Assembly: GCF_943734655.1 (NCBI RefSeq)
Contig: NC_071355.1
Span: forward strand, 54,212,949 to 54,276,948
Length of the DNA: 64,000 nucleotides
Reading direction: 5' to 3'
Origin: Sabethes cyaneus
Lineage: Eukaryota > Arthropoda > Insecta > Diptera > Culicidae
The translations under genes and the position numbers were made by a program. Each line of letters begins with the position of its first letter. Position 1 is the first letter of the stretch. Positions 1 through 9,789 of this stretch are shown here, one piece after another. The notes beneath the pieces were generated by a model. That model saw only the letters and a program-made list of their open reading frames with translations, did not search any database and was not told the DNA's origin.

Positions 1-116
1 TTAGGGGTGTCCAAATTTTGTCGCGAACAAGCCATATGTCACTACAGTTAAGTATTCAAAACCATCTAATAAAAGCGCACTCTCATTGAAAATTTTGCTG
101 CGTCTTTTTTCTCTCT

Positions 117-404
117 CTAGTGCGCTGGCTTGCCCTTAATGCTACCCATCAAATCGAGTGCAATACTTGCGGCGCCATATTTTTTACTCACTTTCATTAA
201 CTCCTTTTTCAAATCCTGGTCGTTTTTGAAGACCTTCCCTGTTTTCCGGAGCTTGCCCTTCAGAATCGCCCGGAAGTTTTCTATTGGGCGAAGTTCTGGT
301 GAGTTTGGTGAATTTGCCTCCTTTGGCACAAAAACAACATCGTTGGCTTTGTACCATTCCATCACCGGTTTCGCGTAATGGCACGATGCCACATTCGGTC
401 AAGT
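117..404 (-). pseudogene. Tc1/mariner DD37E transposase, C-terminal fragment
   Basis: This is the C-terminal third of an IS630-Tc1-mariner transposase, the DDE/D enzyme that cuts and pastes its own element. The frame reads ...PNVASCHYAKPVMEWYKAND and later SPELRPIENF, ending in a stop at 117. The last catalytic acid (E of RPIE) is present. Exactly 37 residues upstream of it, where the family has D in a WPDLASCHY-like block, this copy has N. The 37-residue spacing identifies the DD37E group known from mosquitoes, and the D-to-N change makes the copy inactive. Reading is lost upstream of about 404, where it abuts a LINE fragment. The first bases of the window (TTAGGGGTGTCCAAATTTTG) could be the transposon's terminal repeat, and a similar TAGGGGTGTCCA occurs alone near 4015. 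That terminus is inferred; the protein assignment is strong. Confidence 0.85.
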
Positions 405-671
405 GTCACCTTTTTGGTCTAAAGAAATACATCGCGATACAGATTCCTGGCGCGGGATTTGGCCAGCTAGCCGCTGGTTCGTCTGAGACTCTTTGAACGA
501 TACGTGGAGCCCGTTCCGGAGCGGATAGATTCGTTGTTCTAGGACAGGTGGACAGTCAATTTGCTCAAGCAAGAGTTTAGCAAGAAATACATCTTGAGCT
601 GTAGTATGCCTTTTTTCGAGGTTTTTGAGTCCCAGCAATTTGCACCGTGTATCATATGGAGGCAAGTCCAA
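405..671 (-). pseudogene. LINE ORF2 C-terminal fragment (Jockey/CR1-like)
   Basis: The minus strand carries LPPYDTRCKLLGLKNLEKR followed by AQDVFLAKLLLEQIDCP. This is the conserved tail found after the reverse transcriptase in Jockey/CR1-type non-LTR elements (pattern LPPYeeRCrLLgLdtLekRR...aqa.FvakLL.g.iD.P). No RT core survives here. The reading runs down to about 405 with a stop, where the DD37E transposase fragment begins, so one element probably interrupted or truncated the other. The clade assignment rests only on this tail. Confidence 0.65.
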
Positions 672-734
672 CGGTTTGCTTCAGGGTAGCATCCGAAGGG
701 CATAAACAGATTGTTTCAGATTATCGGCAGTAAA

Positions 735-1380
735 CCTCGTCAGTAAGGAATTCGTCCTCGTGCATTTATCTGCCATGGCTGTTTCAGTACGACTTTATCG
801 TATCCTGCCTTGAAATCGATGATGTGTGGGTACGTTGAATTTCCGGCATTCCTTAATGATTTGTCTAAGCGTGAAAGTCTGATCCGTAGAACTGTGGACC
901 TCGTAAAGCCTATCTGTGCTGCCCTATGAATTCTCACGCTATTGGAGATAGATGGTAAGATTTGCAATAGCACCTTGCCGACCTTCCCCTTAGTCATTGT
1001 TAAACAGCTGCAATTGTAATAATCAAGTTGATCGTACTTTCAGTAGATAAGATAAACCATCCCTTCTCTCTATTTCTCTGGTAGTTTTTCCTTCTCTTAA
1101 GTTCTGGAAATTATCTAGTGAAATGCTGTAAATCATGCTTTCGTACCACTTTTGAAGAGTTCTGCTGGGAGTCATTCTATTCCGGTAGCTCTGTTGGTCT
1201 TCAGCAGTCCGATTTCTTGCCAGATCTCATGACGATTGGGAGCTGGAATGCTATTGTTGTTTGTGGGCACTCTTAGGAGGGTTTCCTTTCCGCTCAGTAC
1301 TCGTCGAAGCACCGTTTCCACCAGTCGATTACTCGCTTTTGGTCAGGTTTACCACCATCCACCATGGATTATCATCACCC
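735..1380 (-). pseudogene. LINE reverse transcriptase fragment (copy B)
   Basis: Translated on the minus strand with several stops, this region shows the front half of a non-LTR reverse transcriptase. A linker with WWKRCFDEY is followed by EIGLLKTNRATGIE and LPAELFKSG (family pattern lK..KA.G.DglPAEL.K.G), then IIDFKAGYDKVVLKQPWQI, equivalent to the DFKaAYDsv...LW.im block. It stops before the YADD box. The order linker then RT, following the end of copy A at about 1390, shows that this is a second LINE copy rather than a continuation of the first. Premature stops and missing domains make it non-functional. Confidence 0.7.
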
Positions 1381-1389
1381 TGGATGGAA

Positions 1390-2410
1390 CTTCCTGTGGG
1401 TTTCGAATGAGCTCGATAATCCACGAGTAATCCGCACAAGGTACTGCGTACCATCCATAGTAGTTTTAATTAGCGTAGTCAGCTTCCCGGGAAACTCATT
1501 CTAGTCCATAATTTTCCATAACTTTGTGTGGTCGATGGTATTATAAGTAGTTTTAAAATCTATGATCAGATGGTGCGCAGGAACTCTCCATTCACGGCGT
1601 TTTTGGAGGTTCTGCCGTAGCGTAAAGACCACCTTTGACCATAGCCGGGTTGACATAACCTTTTGCGAATCTATTGGTAATTGATGGGAGTTGTCAGAAG
1701 CTAATTTGACAGAGCACTTTACAGGCGACATTGAGAACACTGACCCATTTTCTTGTAGATCGGGAAGATAACCCTATCCTTCCCCTTCTCCAGTAGTGGT
1801 AGCAGTATCCCAAATTCCGGTGCAGACCAACTTTCCAGTATTTCAACAAAGCATTGCTTCCAACTTCTCTAGATCGTTCATGCCTTGAAAGCGTTGCAGC
1901 TGCGCCAACTCTGCATACACCTCCTTCTCTTCCTACAGGCAGTGTTTTTCTCCGGGAGATTTAGGCTCGTTGTATCTATCTCTATGTGCACCATTCCACG
2001 TGCTGACGAGTGACGCTAATCTTCGCGTCAGCGGTCTACTCATCCATCGTCCTCCTACATTCATTGTCATACCAGTCGTCCCGCTAATTCCGTTTCACGT
2101 ACCAGAGGATGTTCTCTGCTACGCTGTTAATGACTGTTTTGATGTTCCAACAGTCCTCGAGAGGGGCTTCGTTCAGCGCGGCCCTTTCAGTAGCGCAGTT
2201 ATGAACTACGCGACGTTCAACTGAGCACAGCGTATTACCGAATGTTGTTCATAACGGTGTTTTGGGCGTATTATAGCCATCACTGGTAGTGTTTCCGAAA
2301 CACTATTTCGAGCCAATGTCGACGCTTCGATTGGATCTGACGTCAATGATGTCTGGCGTCTGGGATGTGTCGACAGTTAATCAAAGCGTGGTCGATCTGT
2401 GTTTCTGCCC
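1390..2410 (-). pseudogene. LINE endonuclease-RT linker and RT fragment (copy A)
   Basis: On the minus strand the far end (about 2060-2100) encodes WYDNECRRTMDE, a linker motif between the APE-type endonuclease and the RT in many insect LINEs. Towards lower coordinates follow a broken IFPIYKK block (cf. vicPIYKKGD), VFTLRQNLQKRREWRVPAHH, then LIIDFKTTYNTIDHTKLW and a stretch ending LIKTTMDGTQYLVRIT. The order matches the RT fingers and palm, but the YADD motif is absent and there are frameshifts. It ends near 1390 against copy B. It resembles the fragments at 2900-3580, 7095-8300 and 24060-25240, so one LINE family may account for all of them. Confidence 0.7.
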
Positions 2411-2442
2411 AGGTGTACTTGCGTAGGACTTAACTTACTTAT

Positions 2443-2705
2443 GTTTGGGTTTGGTTGATTTTTTTCGGTGAGGAATGAAACAGTTTTAGATTTTCTGCGT
2501 TACGCGTTTCAGCCTACTATATTTCATTCAGACATCTTCGGACGCCTATTTAGAGGTAGAATTACATTACAGGTAGAGGCTGAATGAAATATAGTAGGCT
2601 GAAACGCGTAACGCAGAAAATCTAAAACTGTTTCATTCCTCACCGAAAAAAATCAACCAAACCCAAACATATAATTGAACGGTGATCCAAACATTCGAAA
2701 AAAAA
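2443..2705. mobile_element. Retroposed inverted dimer with 15-bp target duplication
   Basis: The 15-bp direct repeats ACTTAACTTACTTAT (2428-2442 and 2706-2720) flank a 263-bp insert. The insert is dominated by a perfect 92-bp inverted repeat (2440-2531 and 2580-2671, 48-base loop; the first three arm bases overlap the target repeat). After the right arm come about 34 bases ending in an A-run. The long target duplication plus A-tail point to target-primed reverse transcription. The arm sequence (GTAGGCTGAAACGCG, CTCACCGAAAAAAATCAAC) is a diverged relative of the repeat at 31150-31245 and more distantly of 9640-9720. It lies between LINE copies A and C. Confidence 0.85.
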
Positions 2706-2899
2706 ACTTAACTTACTTATCCTGGTGCGATGTCCTTTGGGATTTTACATGTATAAAAGTGTTCAGCCAACAAACTCGATCCATGTCTATCCGACTCCAA
2801 TTTCTCAAATGTACCACAGTTTCCAGGTTTTGCTCCACTTGAACTAACACCATCGAGCACGCTGCGCACTTCTGCGTCTAATACCAATCGGATTCGAGG

Positions 2900-3580
2900 C
2901 TAACACTATTTTTGTGGGGTTCATGTCTGGGATTCTCACAGTCCCGCCCATTATACCCTTCCAGGTTTACAACTTTCTGGATACTGGGTTCGCCGAAGAG
3001 CTGCGCCAGCTCTTGGTCTATCCCTCTTCCATATGTGTTTTAAACTGGGTTGCTAACGCGCTCGATGCCCTCCATCGTGGTCTTAATCAGTCTTGTCAGC
3101 TTTGCGTGGAAGCCGTTTTCGTCCATAATTTTCCATAGTTCTTCCCGGACGATGGTAGCGTAGCCGGGTTTGAAATCTATGAGTAGGTGGTGCGTAGGGA
3201 CCTGTTATTCGGGACACTTTTCGATCGTCCGTCCACAAAACCGGCTTGATAACTTCCCACGAATTTACTTGGTAGCGGTGATAGCACCGGTTTGTGTAGG
3301 AATTTGTGCTAGATGAAGGTACTACGTGCCTTACAGGAATGTGTATTTATTGGTATGAATCGGGTGTTGTAATTCCCTATGACGATATTGAAGTCCTGTT
3401 TGGGGCAGTTGTCGTATTCACGCTACAACTGCGCGTAGAATTCTACTTTGACCACATAGGGACTTCCGAGATAAGGGATCTGCACATTAACGATGTTTAT
3501 CTTGAATATGCGGCCCCTGATTCTCGATCTACATACTTGAGGACTGATTGGCTCGTTTTTACATCTCGTCGAATACTATA
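2900..3580 (-). pseudogene. LINE APE endonuclease and RT fragment (copy C)
   Basis: Minus-strand translation from about 3570 down gives IRGRIFKINIVNVQIPY, then VEFYAQL and CPKQDFNIVIGNYNTRF. These match the APE-type endonuclease of insect LINEs (RL.dk.fniT.vnahaP...Y..L...yd.cPkhdv.ivlGDFNak), with GDFN decayed to GNYN. After a deletion the RT follows: FVGSYQAGFVDGRS, then a frameshift into LLIDFKPGYATIVREELWK and LTRLIKTTMEGIERVSNPV. Below about 3050 the reading is uncertain. It is clearly a pseudogene. Confidence 0.7.
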
Positions 3581-3800
3581 AAAGCTGTACCCAGCTCATG
3601 TGTATTGGTGCAGCTCTGGCAGATGATCGTCCGTCACTTTTCTGAACGTATCGATCGTTGAATGTTTCCAGCATAGCTCCTGCAGCTCTACGACCTCGAA
3701 CTTTCTCTTCAATACGTTGGAGAACAGTTGAGTTCTCCCTAGGAAGCAGAGTGATCGGCAGTTCTATGTCCCCAATTTCCAATTCATAGCTCATTTTCGT
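3581..3800 (-). other. Unassigned stretch beside LINE copy C
   Basis: An open minus-strand frame of 72 codons (3576-3794) contains KVRGRRAAGAMLETFNDRY. I do not recognise it. It lies where the N-terminal half of the LINE endonuclease might be expected but does not match that domain as I know it. Confidence 0.25.
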
Positions 3801-4180
3801 CGCTTTAGTGTTAGTTTAAGTTCAGGTGACTCCGGAAATCCCCAAGGAACCGGCCAGTTTCGAACATGAACATCAACTCTTCATACGACACTTCAAGTCA
3901 CACTAATTAAACTCTGAATAGAGTTGGCTTTCATTGATCTAGTTGTTGAATTCCAATGTGATTTAAGGTGTCTCACGGTGAGTTTTTCTTAATGTTCGAA
4001 ACTGACCACTTACCTAGGGGTGTCCAGAATATGTTTAGATATGATTAATGTGGTCCGACGTAGTTAAGTTGGCTTCGGTTGGTCGAGTTTTTTTTTATAA
4101 TTCTAGTGTGGTTTAAGGTGTCGCATGAGGCATTTTAGTTCAGGTCGCAAAGTAGCCATTTCCCCTGGGACTCTCAAAAA
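3801..4180. repeat. Diverged tandem repeat, period about 150 bp
   Basis: The block GTGATTTAAGGTGTCTCACG near 3957 recurs as GTGGTTTAAGGTGTCGCATG near 4106. The following sequences also correspond (TTTCTTAATGTTCGAAACTG against TTTTAGTTCAGGTCGCAAAG). A weaker copy may start near 3808. TAGGGGTGTCCA near 4015 resembles the window start. Confidence 0.45.
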
Positions 4181-5372
4181 CCTAAAATTGTCGCTAATGG
4201 GTATATGATGCAAAATATTCAATACCAACTAAGGTTTACGTTCGTTGAGCAGTGCTGAAAGGGCATAATTCAAACATTGCCCAACGATTTTTTTTTAAAT
4301 TTGGTTTAGAGGTGTAGGAATCAATACAAGGTCAATACAAATCAGCTGGCATCCGTGAGGGCATTTGGTCATCTACGAGAAGTAATCAAAATCCAGAACT
4401 ATGAAAAAAGTAAGACAACAATCATGCTCAGCCTTTCTATATTTTTTTATATTTGATAATAACAAAAAAATCGTTGGTGCCGCACATTCTAAATCGATAA
4501 TAAACGTGGAACTACACAAGTTATTATTCTTTAATATGTTATAGTAAAAGTTGCCAATCGAAACGTCTATAAAAGCGGTATAAATAGTCTCATTTTAATA
4601 GACACTGAACCAGTTGTTATTGTACTCAATCCACAATGCGTCAAATATCGCAAGGATGCTGGAATCACTACGGGAATTGCGGCATATCGGCCTGGCAGTT
4701 CGTGAACAGCAAATGCGCGCTTGCGATAAGCGCTTGCCGGCTTGCATGAACGACACGTAATATTTCCCCAATGATGTACAATCTGAACCAGTAATGTTGT
4801 CCGACACTAAAGCTGGTTAATAGTTACGTTGACATAGGTTACAATAGACGCTCGAAGCGTGTGAAACTATTTTATTCAACTGGAACAAATAGTCATTGTG
4901 GTACTCAGTTTATAGCCGGCATCATTTATCGTTATTATTTTAACAGATCGGATTTGTATGGGCTGTAAACTTCCGAAGCAGTTGATGGGAACATTAGTGA
5001 ACTAAAGTGGCAGCAAGTAATTATTAGTCCAAATGGATGTTTCTACTTAGGAAAACAAAATGTCAAAATCGACTGTTTTATTTTTATACCTATACGTTTT
5101 GATATCCAACTTCCTTCATCTATTGTTACCATAGTCCTATTATCTCATGTTATGATGCTACCGATAATATAATCGATAAATACCGGTGCACTACCGGATT
5201 TTTCGCAATATTTTCTTCCACTGATAAGCAGCAACCCGATGACCACAAAATAAGCATAACAATGGGAAAATTACCCCTTTTCTACGTACTCAATTTGTTT
5301 TACGCAATCTCGTTTTTATCTCAACTGCTCGAAAGTGAACACATAACACCGCGCCAGTGTGCAGTGATGCCA
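4181..5372. other. No recognisable feature
   Basis: AT-rich sequence with short open frames that do not resemble known proteins. I see no clear repeats and no terminal inverted repeats. It could be unique host sequence or old unrecognised repeats. Confidence 0.4.
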
Positions 5373-5924
5373 TCAGCAGCGTGTCATCACTGCTGAGAGC
5401 ATACGAGAGTTTGACCGGCACGGCGGCGCCGTCGTAAAGCCACGCTGGTTCTCAGGCAACCGATACTCATCACCAACGATACGATCTCTTGTTCGAATGA
5501 CCCATTGATGCTCTGGTTCAGAGCAGCGGATAGGGTAGTGACGATACAGTAGCAGCCTGAAGCCCCCGCCACGAAGTGAGAGTACGTCCACGCGATTTTT
5601 TTTCTGTTGATTCGCGATCGTCCACATACCTATGGCTTTCAACCAGCGCTGGCCAGTGGATCGAGAAAAAAACGCGTAGTGATCGGCAAAACCCTCAAAC
5701 ATTAGTCGGAAGTGAAAGGAACCTGGAAAGCTTTGACCCGGGTTGGACATTTCTTCAGCATTCACTGATGCTCTGCGGTCGACAGCCGTCGCATAATGCC
5801 AGGACACACGATTGAACTGATCCTGTATTGCTTGGACTATTTGATGCGCTGGCTGCTGAACGAAGACGATAATTTTTTGGTGCTTTTCCTGTACGAGAAA
5901 GCTGTCTACAAAGCGATGCAACAT
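5373..5924 (-). CDS. Unrecognised 183-codon open frame, doubtful gene
   Basis: This is the longest open frame in the window without simple-repeat or recognisable element content (183 codons from ATG). It begins MLHRFVDSFLVQEKHQKIIV and contains many aromatic and charged residues, but I see no signal peptide, membrane segment or known motif. No splice-site arrangement, start context or neighbouring exon supports it. In a window dominated by dead elements it could be chance or the remains of an unknown element. The complementary strand is also partly open here, which often happens in GC-richer patches and lowers the weight of the ORF. I list it because it is the best candidate for non-TE coding sequence. 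Confidence 0.2.
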   Translation of the reverse strand: MLHRFVDSFLVQEKHQKIIVFVQQPAHQIVQAIQDQFNRVSWHYATAVDRRASVNAEEMSNPGQSFPGSFHFRLMFEGFADHYAFFSRSTGQRWLKAIGMWTIANQQKKNRVDVLSLRGGGFRLLLYRHYPIRCSEPEHQWVIRTRDRIVGDEYRLPENQRGFTTAPPCRSNSRMLSAVMTRC

Positions 5925-7094
5925 TTCTACTGAAGTATCGTGGAATAAGTGAGTTAATAGCGTGACCGCTTCCTTTGTGGGTCACTGAACGTAGCCGGAC
6001 AGAATAGATGAAAATGAAATCATATATAGGAAATTTGATTCCGAAAAATTTGATCCGGTTTGGTTAGCCATGTGTTGTGTTATTTTGCTGTTGTTGCTGC
6101 TGCTCACTGACGTGTGACCTTATTCGTCTTGTACTCGATGGTTCCCTTCCAAATCATCATCCGTGCCACAAAACCATGAGTCTAAAAATGCGAGTTGCCA
6201 TGCCAAGGTATGGCATCATCCGTTTGGGTTTCAACTTGATTGGATTTCAGCCGGAATCGAGAGAAGCAATGAAATCAATGAGTAGCTGTTTACTATCGCA
6301 ATATCGCCGCAGCCGCAGGTTTGAATGACCTTAGAAGGTCAATTCCGGTACGGTTCGAAAAAAACTTCCTGTCGCGGTTGTTCAAGTGAAACGATTACTC
6401 ATGTACTTTGAGGTTTTTGGGTGGAGAACCTCCACTTGTCTTAATATATTTCAACTAACTAAATATAAACTCCGTTTATTTTGGAGTGCAGGGTCTTTCC
6501 GTTTTTTGAGCATACATTTTCATCGCACTATGCGTTAATTAAAGTTAAAAGATTTTTGGTACTAGCTATTGCTGTTAGATCAAAATGGCGTAATTATACT
6601 AACATCATCAATTATTTTGTCGACGTCACAGTTTGTTATCGTTAAATTTCAGCATTGCCATCAAAAAACGGAAAGGCTCTGTATTGACTTATAGAGTTTT
6701 GCGTGAAATGATTACTGTCTATTAAAAGTTTGATACATCTTTATACATCAAAATATACATTTTTCCTCAGATTCCTGCTCATTGTTTATCTTTGTTGATT
6801 GATGACCGTGCCATCCGCAGGAAAAAGAACGTTGAAATTTTCTGTGGTTTGTTTTCAGCGAATTGGTTATTTGTGTTTTTAAATTATTTTGATTAAAAAT
6901 TTCCTGTAAACAATCTGCGGCACATAATTCGGGGTCTCAAAATATCTGCCGATGTTTGTGAGTATTTATTTTAGTTGGTATGTAACATCGGTCATTGAAA
7001 ATTTTGATATGTATTATCAAAACGTGCGTGGCATTGGAACTAAACATGAAGATTTCAAAATGCTTACCTACTTACTTAGTTGGCCTCACGTCGA
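5925..7094. other. No recognisable feature
   Basis: AT-rich sequence with a short TGCTGTTGTTGCTGCTGCT run near 6085 and no coherent reading frame. No terminal repeats found. Confidence 0.4.
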
Positions 7095-8300
7095 CGTCCG
7101 TAATTTCTCCATCTAACTCGGTTAATGGCCGCTGGTTATACGCCTTATAATTTCACGGTTCGTATTGTTTTCCTCTGTTGCCAATGAGTCAATGTACATG
7201 AATGCGTCGACTACCTCAAACTCATCCTCGTCTATTACTACGGTACTGCCTAAGCGGACCCTGTCACGCGCGGTTCCTAGCAATCTTCTCTGCTTCGCGA
7301 TTTAGGTTGATGTACTGATCTTCCACCGCCTCAAATATTCTGCCGACAGCATCCATGTCCAGCAGATAAATTGACTGGATTTGTTAAAAATCGTGCCCCA
7401 CATGTCGATCGCTGCTCGTCTTATAACACCTCCAAGCGCAATTACAAGAAGGAAAGACCATCTCCTTGTCGAAGTCCCCTGCGAGTATCGAATGGGTCCG
7501 ATAATTTACCCGAAATTCTCACTCGGCACTGGATCCCATCTATCGTAGCCATGATAGGTCTATTAAGCTTCCCTGATAAACCGCTTTTATTTAAAATTTT
7601 TCATAGCTCCTGTCGGTTTACACTATCATATGCGGCTTAGAAATCACTGAACAGGTAGGGTCTGTCCCGGCGTAGTAGTTAGTATTCACGCCGAGGACAC
7701 GGGTTCATATCCCAACCCCGCAGAAGTCACGACTGACCCAAGCTGGGTAAAGTGACTGTAATCTACAAAAAAAAAATGAACAAGTGATGCGTGGGGACTC
7801 AGAATTCGCGGCACTTTGGAGGATCTGGAGTATTTTGTAGGCAGTATTCAAACTAGTGATTGCTCGGTAGTTCTAACAATCCAGCTTTTCACCTCTCTTG
7901 TAGATAGGCAAATAACCCTGTCTCTCCACTCTTCCCGTAATATTATCCCGTTGCATATTCCAATTCCCAATTGGTACTCACAGCTGACCAACTTGTCCGT
8001 GCCCATTTTGATAAGTTCCGCTACACTACCATCCTTTCCTGCCGCTTTGGGCCGCTGGATGGCTTCTTTAACTTCGCCTATCGGTGGGGGTGGCACATCT
8101 TCGTAGCTTGCTGCACCGTTCAAGTCACTTCCGCCATTCAAGTGTTCAGTGTAATGCTGTCTCCAACTTTCGATCACCGCGCGGGTGTCCATCAGAATAC
8201 CTCCATCTATACTTCTGCACATTGCTGCCTGCAGCACAAGACCCTGCTTGAGCTCCACGCACTCTTTTTCTTCCTGGTGGCGCTACTTTTCCTAGATTAG
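7095..8300 (-). pseudogene. LINE reverse transcriptase, split by a SINE
   Basis: Read from high to low coordinates, the minus strand encodes a linker and RT start (VIESWRQHYTEHLNGGSDLN, then VKEAIQRPKAAGKDGSVAEL, IKMG and EEWRDRVICLS). It is broken at PTHHLF by the SINE at 7657-7776. It resumes with a decayed DF*AAYDSVNRQEL block, then IQCRVRISGKLSDPFDTRRG, LRQGDGLS and, in another frame, LGSTVVIDEDEFEVVDAFMY. The YADD box has decayed (stops and frameshifts after SSQFICW). The pattern KAAGKDG...IKMG...EEW...GLRQGD is the non-LTR RT signature. It is closely similar in architecture to the copy at 24060-25240. An intact version would encode the RT used for target-primed insertion; this copy is dead. 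Confidence 0.85.
7657..7776 (+). mobile_element. tRNA-derived SINE with 9-bp target duplication
   Basis: A 120-bp insert with pol III promoter-like boxes: box A around GTAGTAGTTAGTATTCACGC and box B around GGGTTCATATCCCAACC. It ends in a run of 10 A. It is flanked by TGAACAGGT (7648-7656) and TGAACAAGT (7777-7785), a 9-bp target duplication with one mismatch. It sits inside the minus-strand LINE RT just before the conserved DF..AYD block and is therefore younger than that LINE. SINEs of this kind depend on LINE enzymes. Confidence 0.9.
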
Positions 8301-8639
8301 TTGCGGTTTGCTGTCACCGTTTCTGTTTGTATCGCTTCAGATTTTTTACGTATGCGAGAAATTGAAACGGCATTTTATATCGCTAAACGCTTCCCAGTTT
8401 GGTGGTTTATCGGAAACAGGGATTAAATCTGCCAAAACTAACCACCAGCGGATTGTTGGAAATGTGCGACTTGTTTATGCTGATGATTCTGTTTCGTCGT
8501 CCAATATTCGAGGAAAATGCTGTCTTTTCAGAGAAGACATTCACACATTTAATTGTTGGAACGGTTGGACAATAATCATCTCAGTTTAACGGATATTGAC
8601 CAGTAAGCAGATGCCTGTAACGAAATTGGTAGGTTGGAA

Positions 8640-8747
8640 CCCCAGTAACATTTTGGGTTTTATTACACTCTTATGATGGCATTTAAGACCAAAATTAGTC
8701 ATAAAGACCGCCATAAGAGTACAATAAAACCTACATTGTTGCTTGGG
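8640..8747. mobile_element. 108-bp palindromic MITE, copy 1 (TSD AA)
   Basis: Inverted-repeat element beginning CCCCAGTAACATTTTGGG and ending TTGTTGCTTGGG. The arms nearly pair along the whole length, with centre near 8694. It is flanked by AA on each side (8638-8639, 8748-8749). Two other copies of exactly 108 bp occur at 24848 and 40052, with a degenerate one at 28811. This copy interrupts a satellite monomer: GGAATCCAAGATGG resumes on the right side. Confidence 0.85.
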
Positions 8748-8830
8748 AATCCAAGATGGTCAAAATGTTTTGGCTATTTTGCATGAAACTGCTCATAAGC
8801 AGCAAATAAAATTTTGTATAAATGTTTAGT
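8748..8830 (+). repeat. Partial satellite monomer
   Basis: AATCCAAGATGGTCAAAATG followed by TTTTGCATGAAA matches the monomer of the array at 9790-10640. It was probably one outlying monomer that received the 108-bp element on its left side. Confidence 0.6.
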
Positions 8831-9464
8831 AATATGTTGGCCTCCGAAATTCATTGAGATCACCTCGGTTCAGGTCGGCTCTATTTTGCTAGACCGTATT
8901 GAATATTGAAGTAAAAATTACCATTTTACTTACCAAAATCCCATTTTTTACGTAAATAGAATGGATTAAAAAAGTGAAAGTGAAAGCAGTTTTTACGTTG
9001 TTGACATTTGAAAAAACCATATTTTTTAGAAACCATATTTTTTAGAAAAAATGCCTGTAGCTTGAGAACCGAAGGAGATAGCGACTTGATTCCTTCAAAC
9101 AAAATGTGAGTTTTCCATGTGTGTTAAAGTGCTGAGAAGGCATGATTTCTAAGAAATAAACACGAAAGAAGATATAAAGAAAAAAACGGACTTTTTAGGT
9201 CCACTCCTACCAAAAAACTTTAAATAACTCCAGCCCATCAATCATAAGAGATAGAACTTTAATTTTTTTAGCAAAGTTACTTAAAATTTAATGTTCTTTA
9301 ACTTTGCTGAACATTTTATTCAGCTAACTTAAGCCATAAAAAAGTTTATATTTTGCACTCGCTTACTATGATGGTTACCCTACTGTCATATACACCAAAA
9401 AATGTGGAAGTTAAAATAACAAGTTTACTCCAGACATACTATATACCTAGGACTAACGGTTTTA
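8831..9464. other. No recognisable feature
   Basis: AT-rich sequence. A local duplication (AAACCATATTTTTTAGAAA occurs twice near 9014 and 9031) is the only structure I see. Confidence 0.4.
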
Positions 9465-9725
9465 TGATTTGGTTTTAGTCACCGTGCACTTATGAGAATG
9501 TATTCAAATTGATCACGATCGGTGAAATATCAAAAATTTTAGTTAGTGATAAGATTATTCCCTTGTAAGTTTTGTCATTTTGTTTGTTAAAATATATAAA
9601 TTAAAAATTGTTTTATTTCTGTTAACAATAGTATCTGATGATGACTGAATAAAAGACAGTAGGCCGAAACGTAATCAACTGAGTTTTGATACTTCACCGA
9701 TCGTGATCAATTTGAATACATTCAC
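9465..9725. mobile_element. Retroposed inverted structure with 13-bp target duplication
   Basis: ACTAACGGTTTTA at 9452-9464 and again at 9726-9738 flanks a 261-bp insert. Inside, the ~40-bp arm GAATGTATTCAAATTGATCA... (from 9497) is the inverse of ...TGATCAATTTGAATACATTC (to 9722). The right part contains GATGATGACTGAATAAAAGA and GTAGGCCGAAACG, the same kind of tail sequence as in the 2443-2705 insert and at 31150. Its size and organisation closely match the first insert, so this looks like a recurrent type of event or a defined family. Confidence 0.75.
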
Positions 9726-9789
9726 ACTAACGGTTTTAGCGTAATTACTTTTGTCCACCTAGGTTTGGGTTTCATCTCACAGTGCGGCT

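Noticed and set aside
2580..2671. Hammerhead ribozyme core (CTGA...GAAAC) in the tail repeat
   Set aside because: CTGAATGA...CTGAAACG looks similar, but the conserved CUGANGA core has an extra base here and in the related copies, and flanking stems do not fit.
5373..5924. Confident protein-coding gene
   Set aside because: 183 codons but no recognisable domain, no splice or context support, and part of the opposite strand is also open. Kept only as a low-confidence feature.
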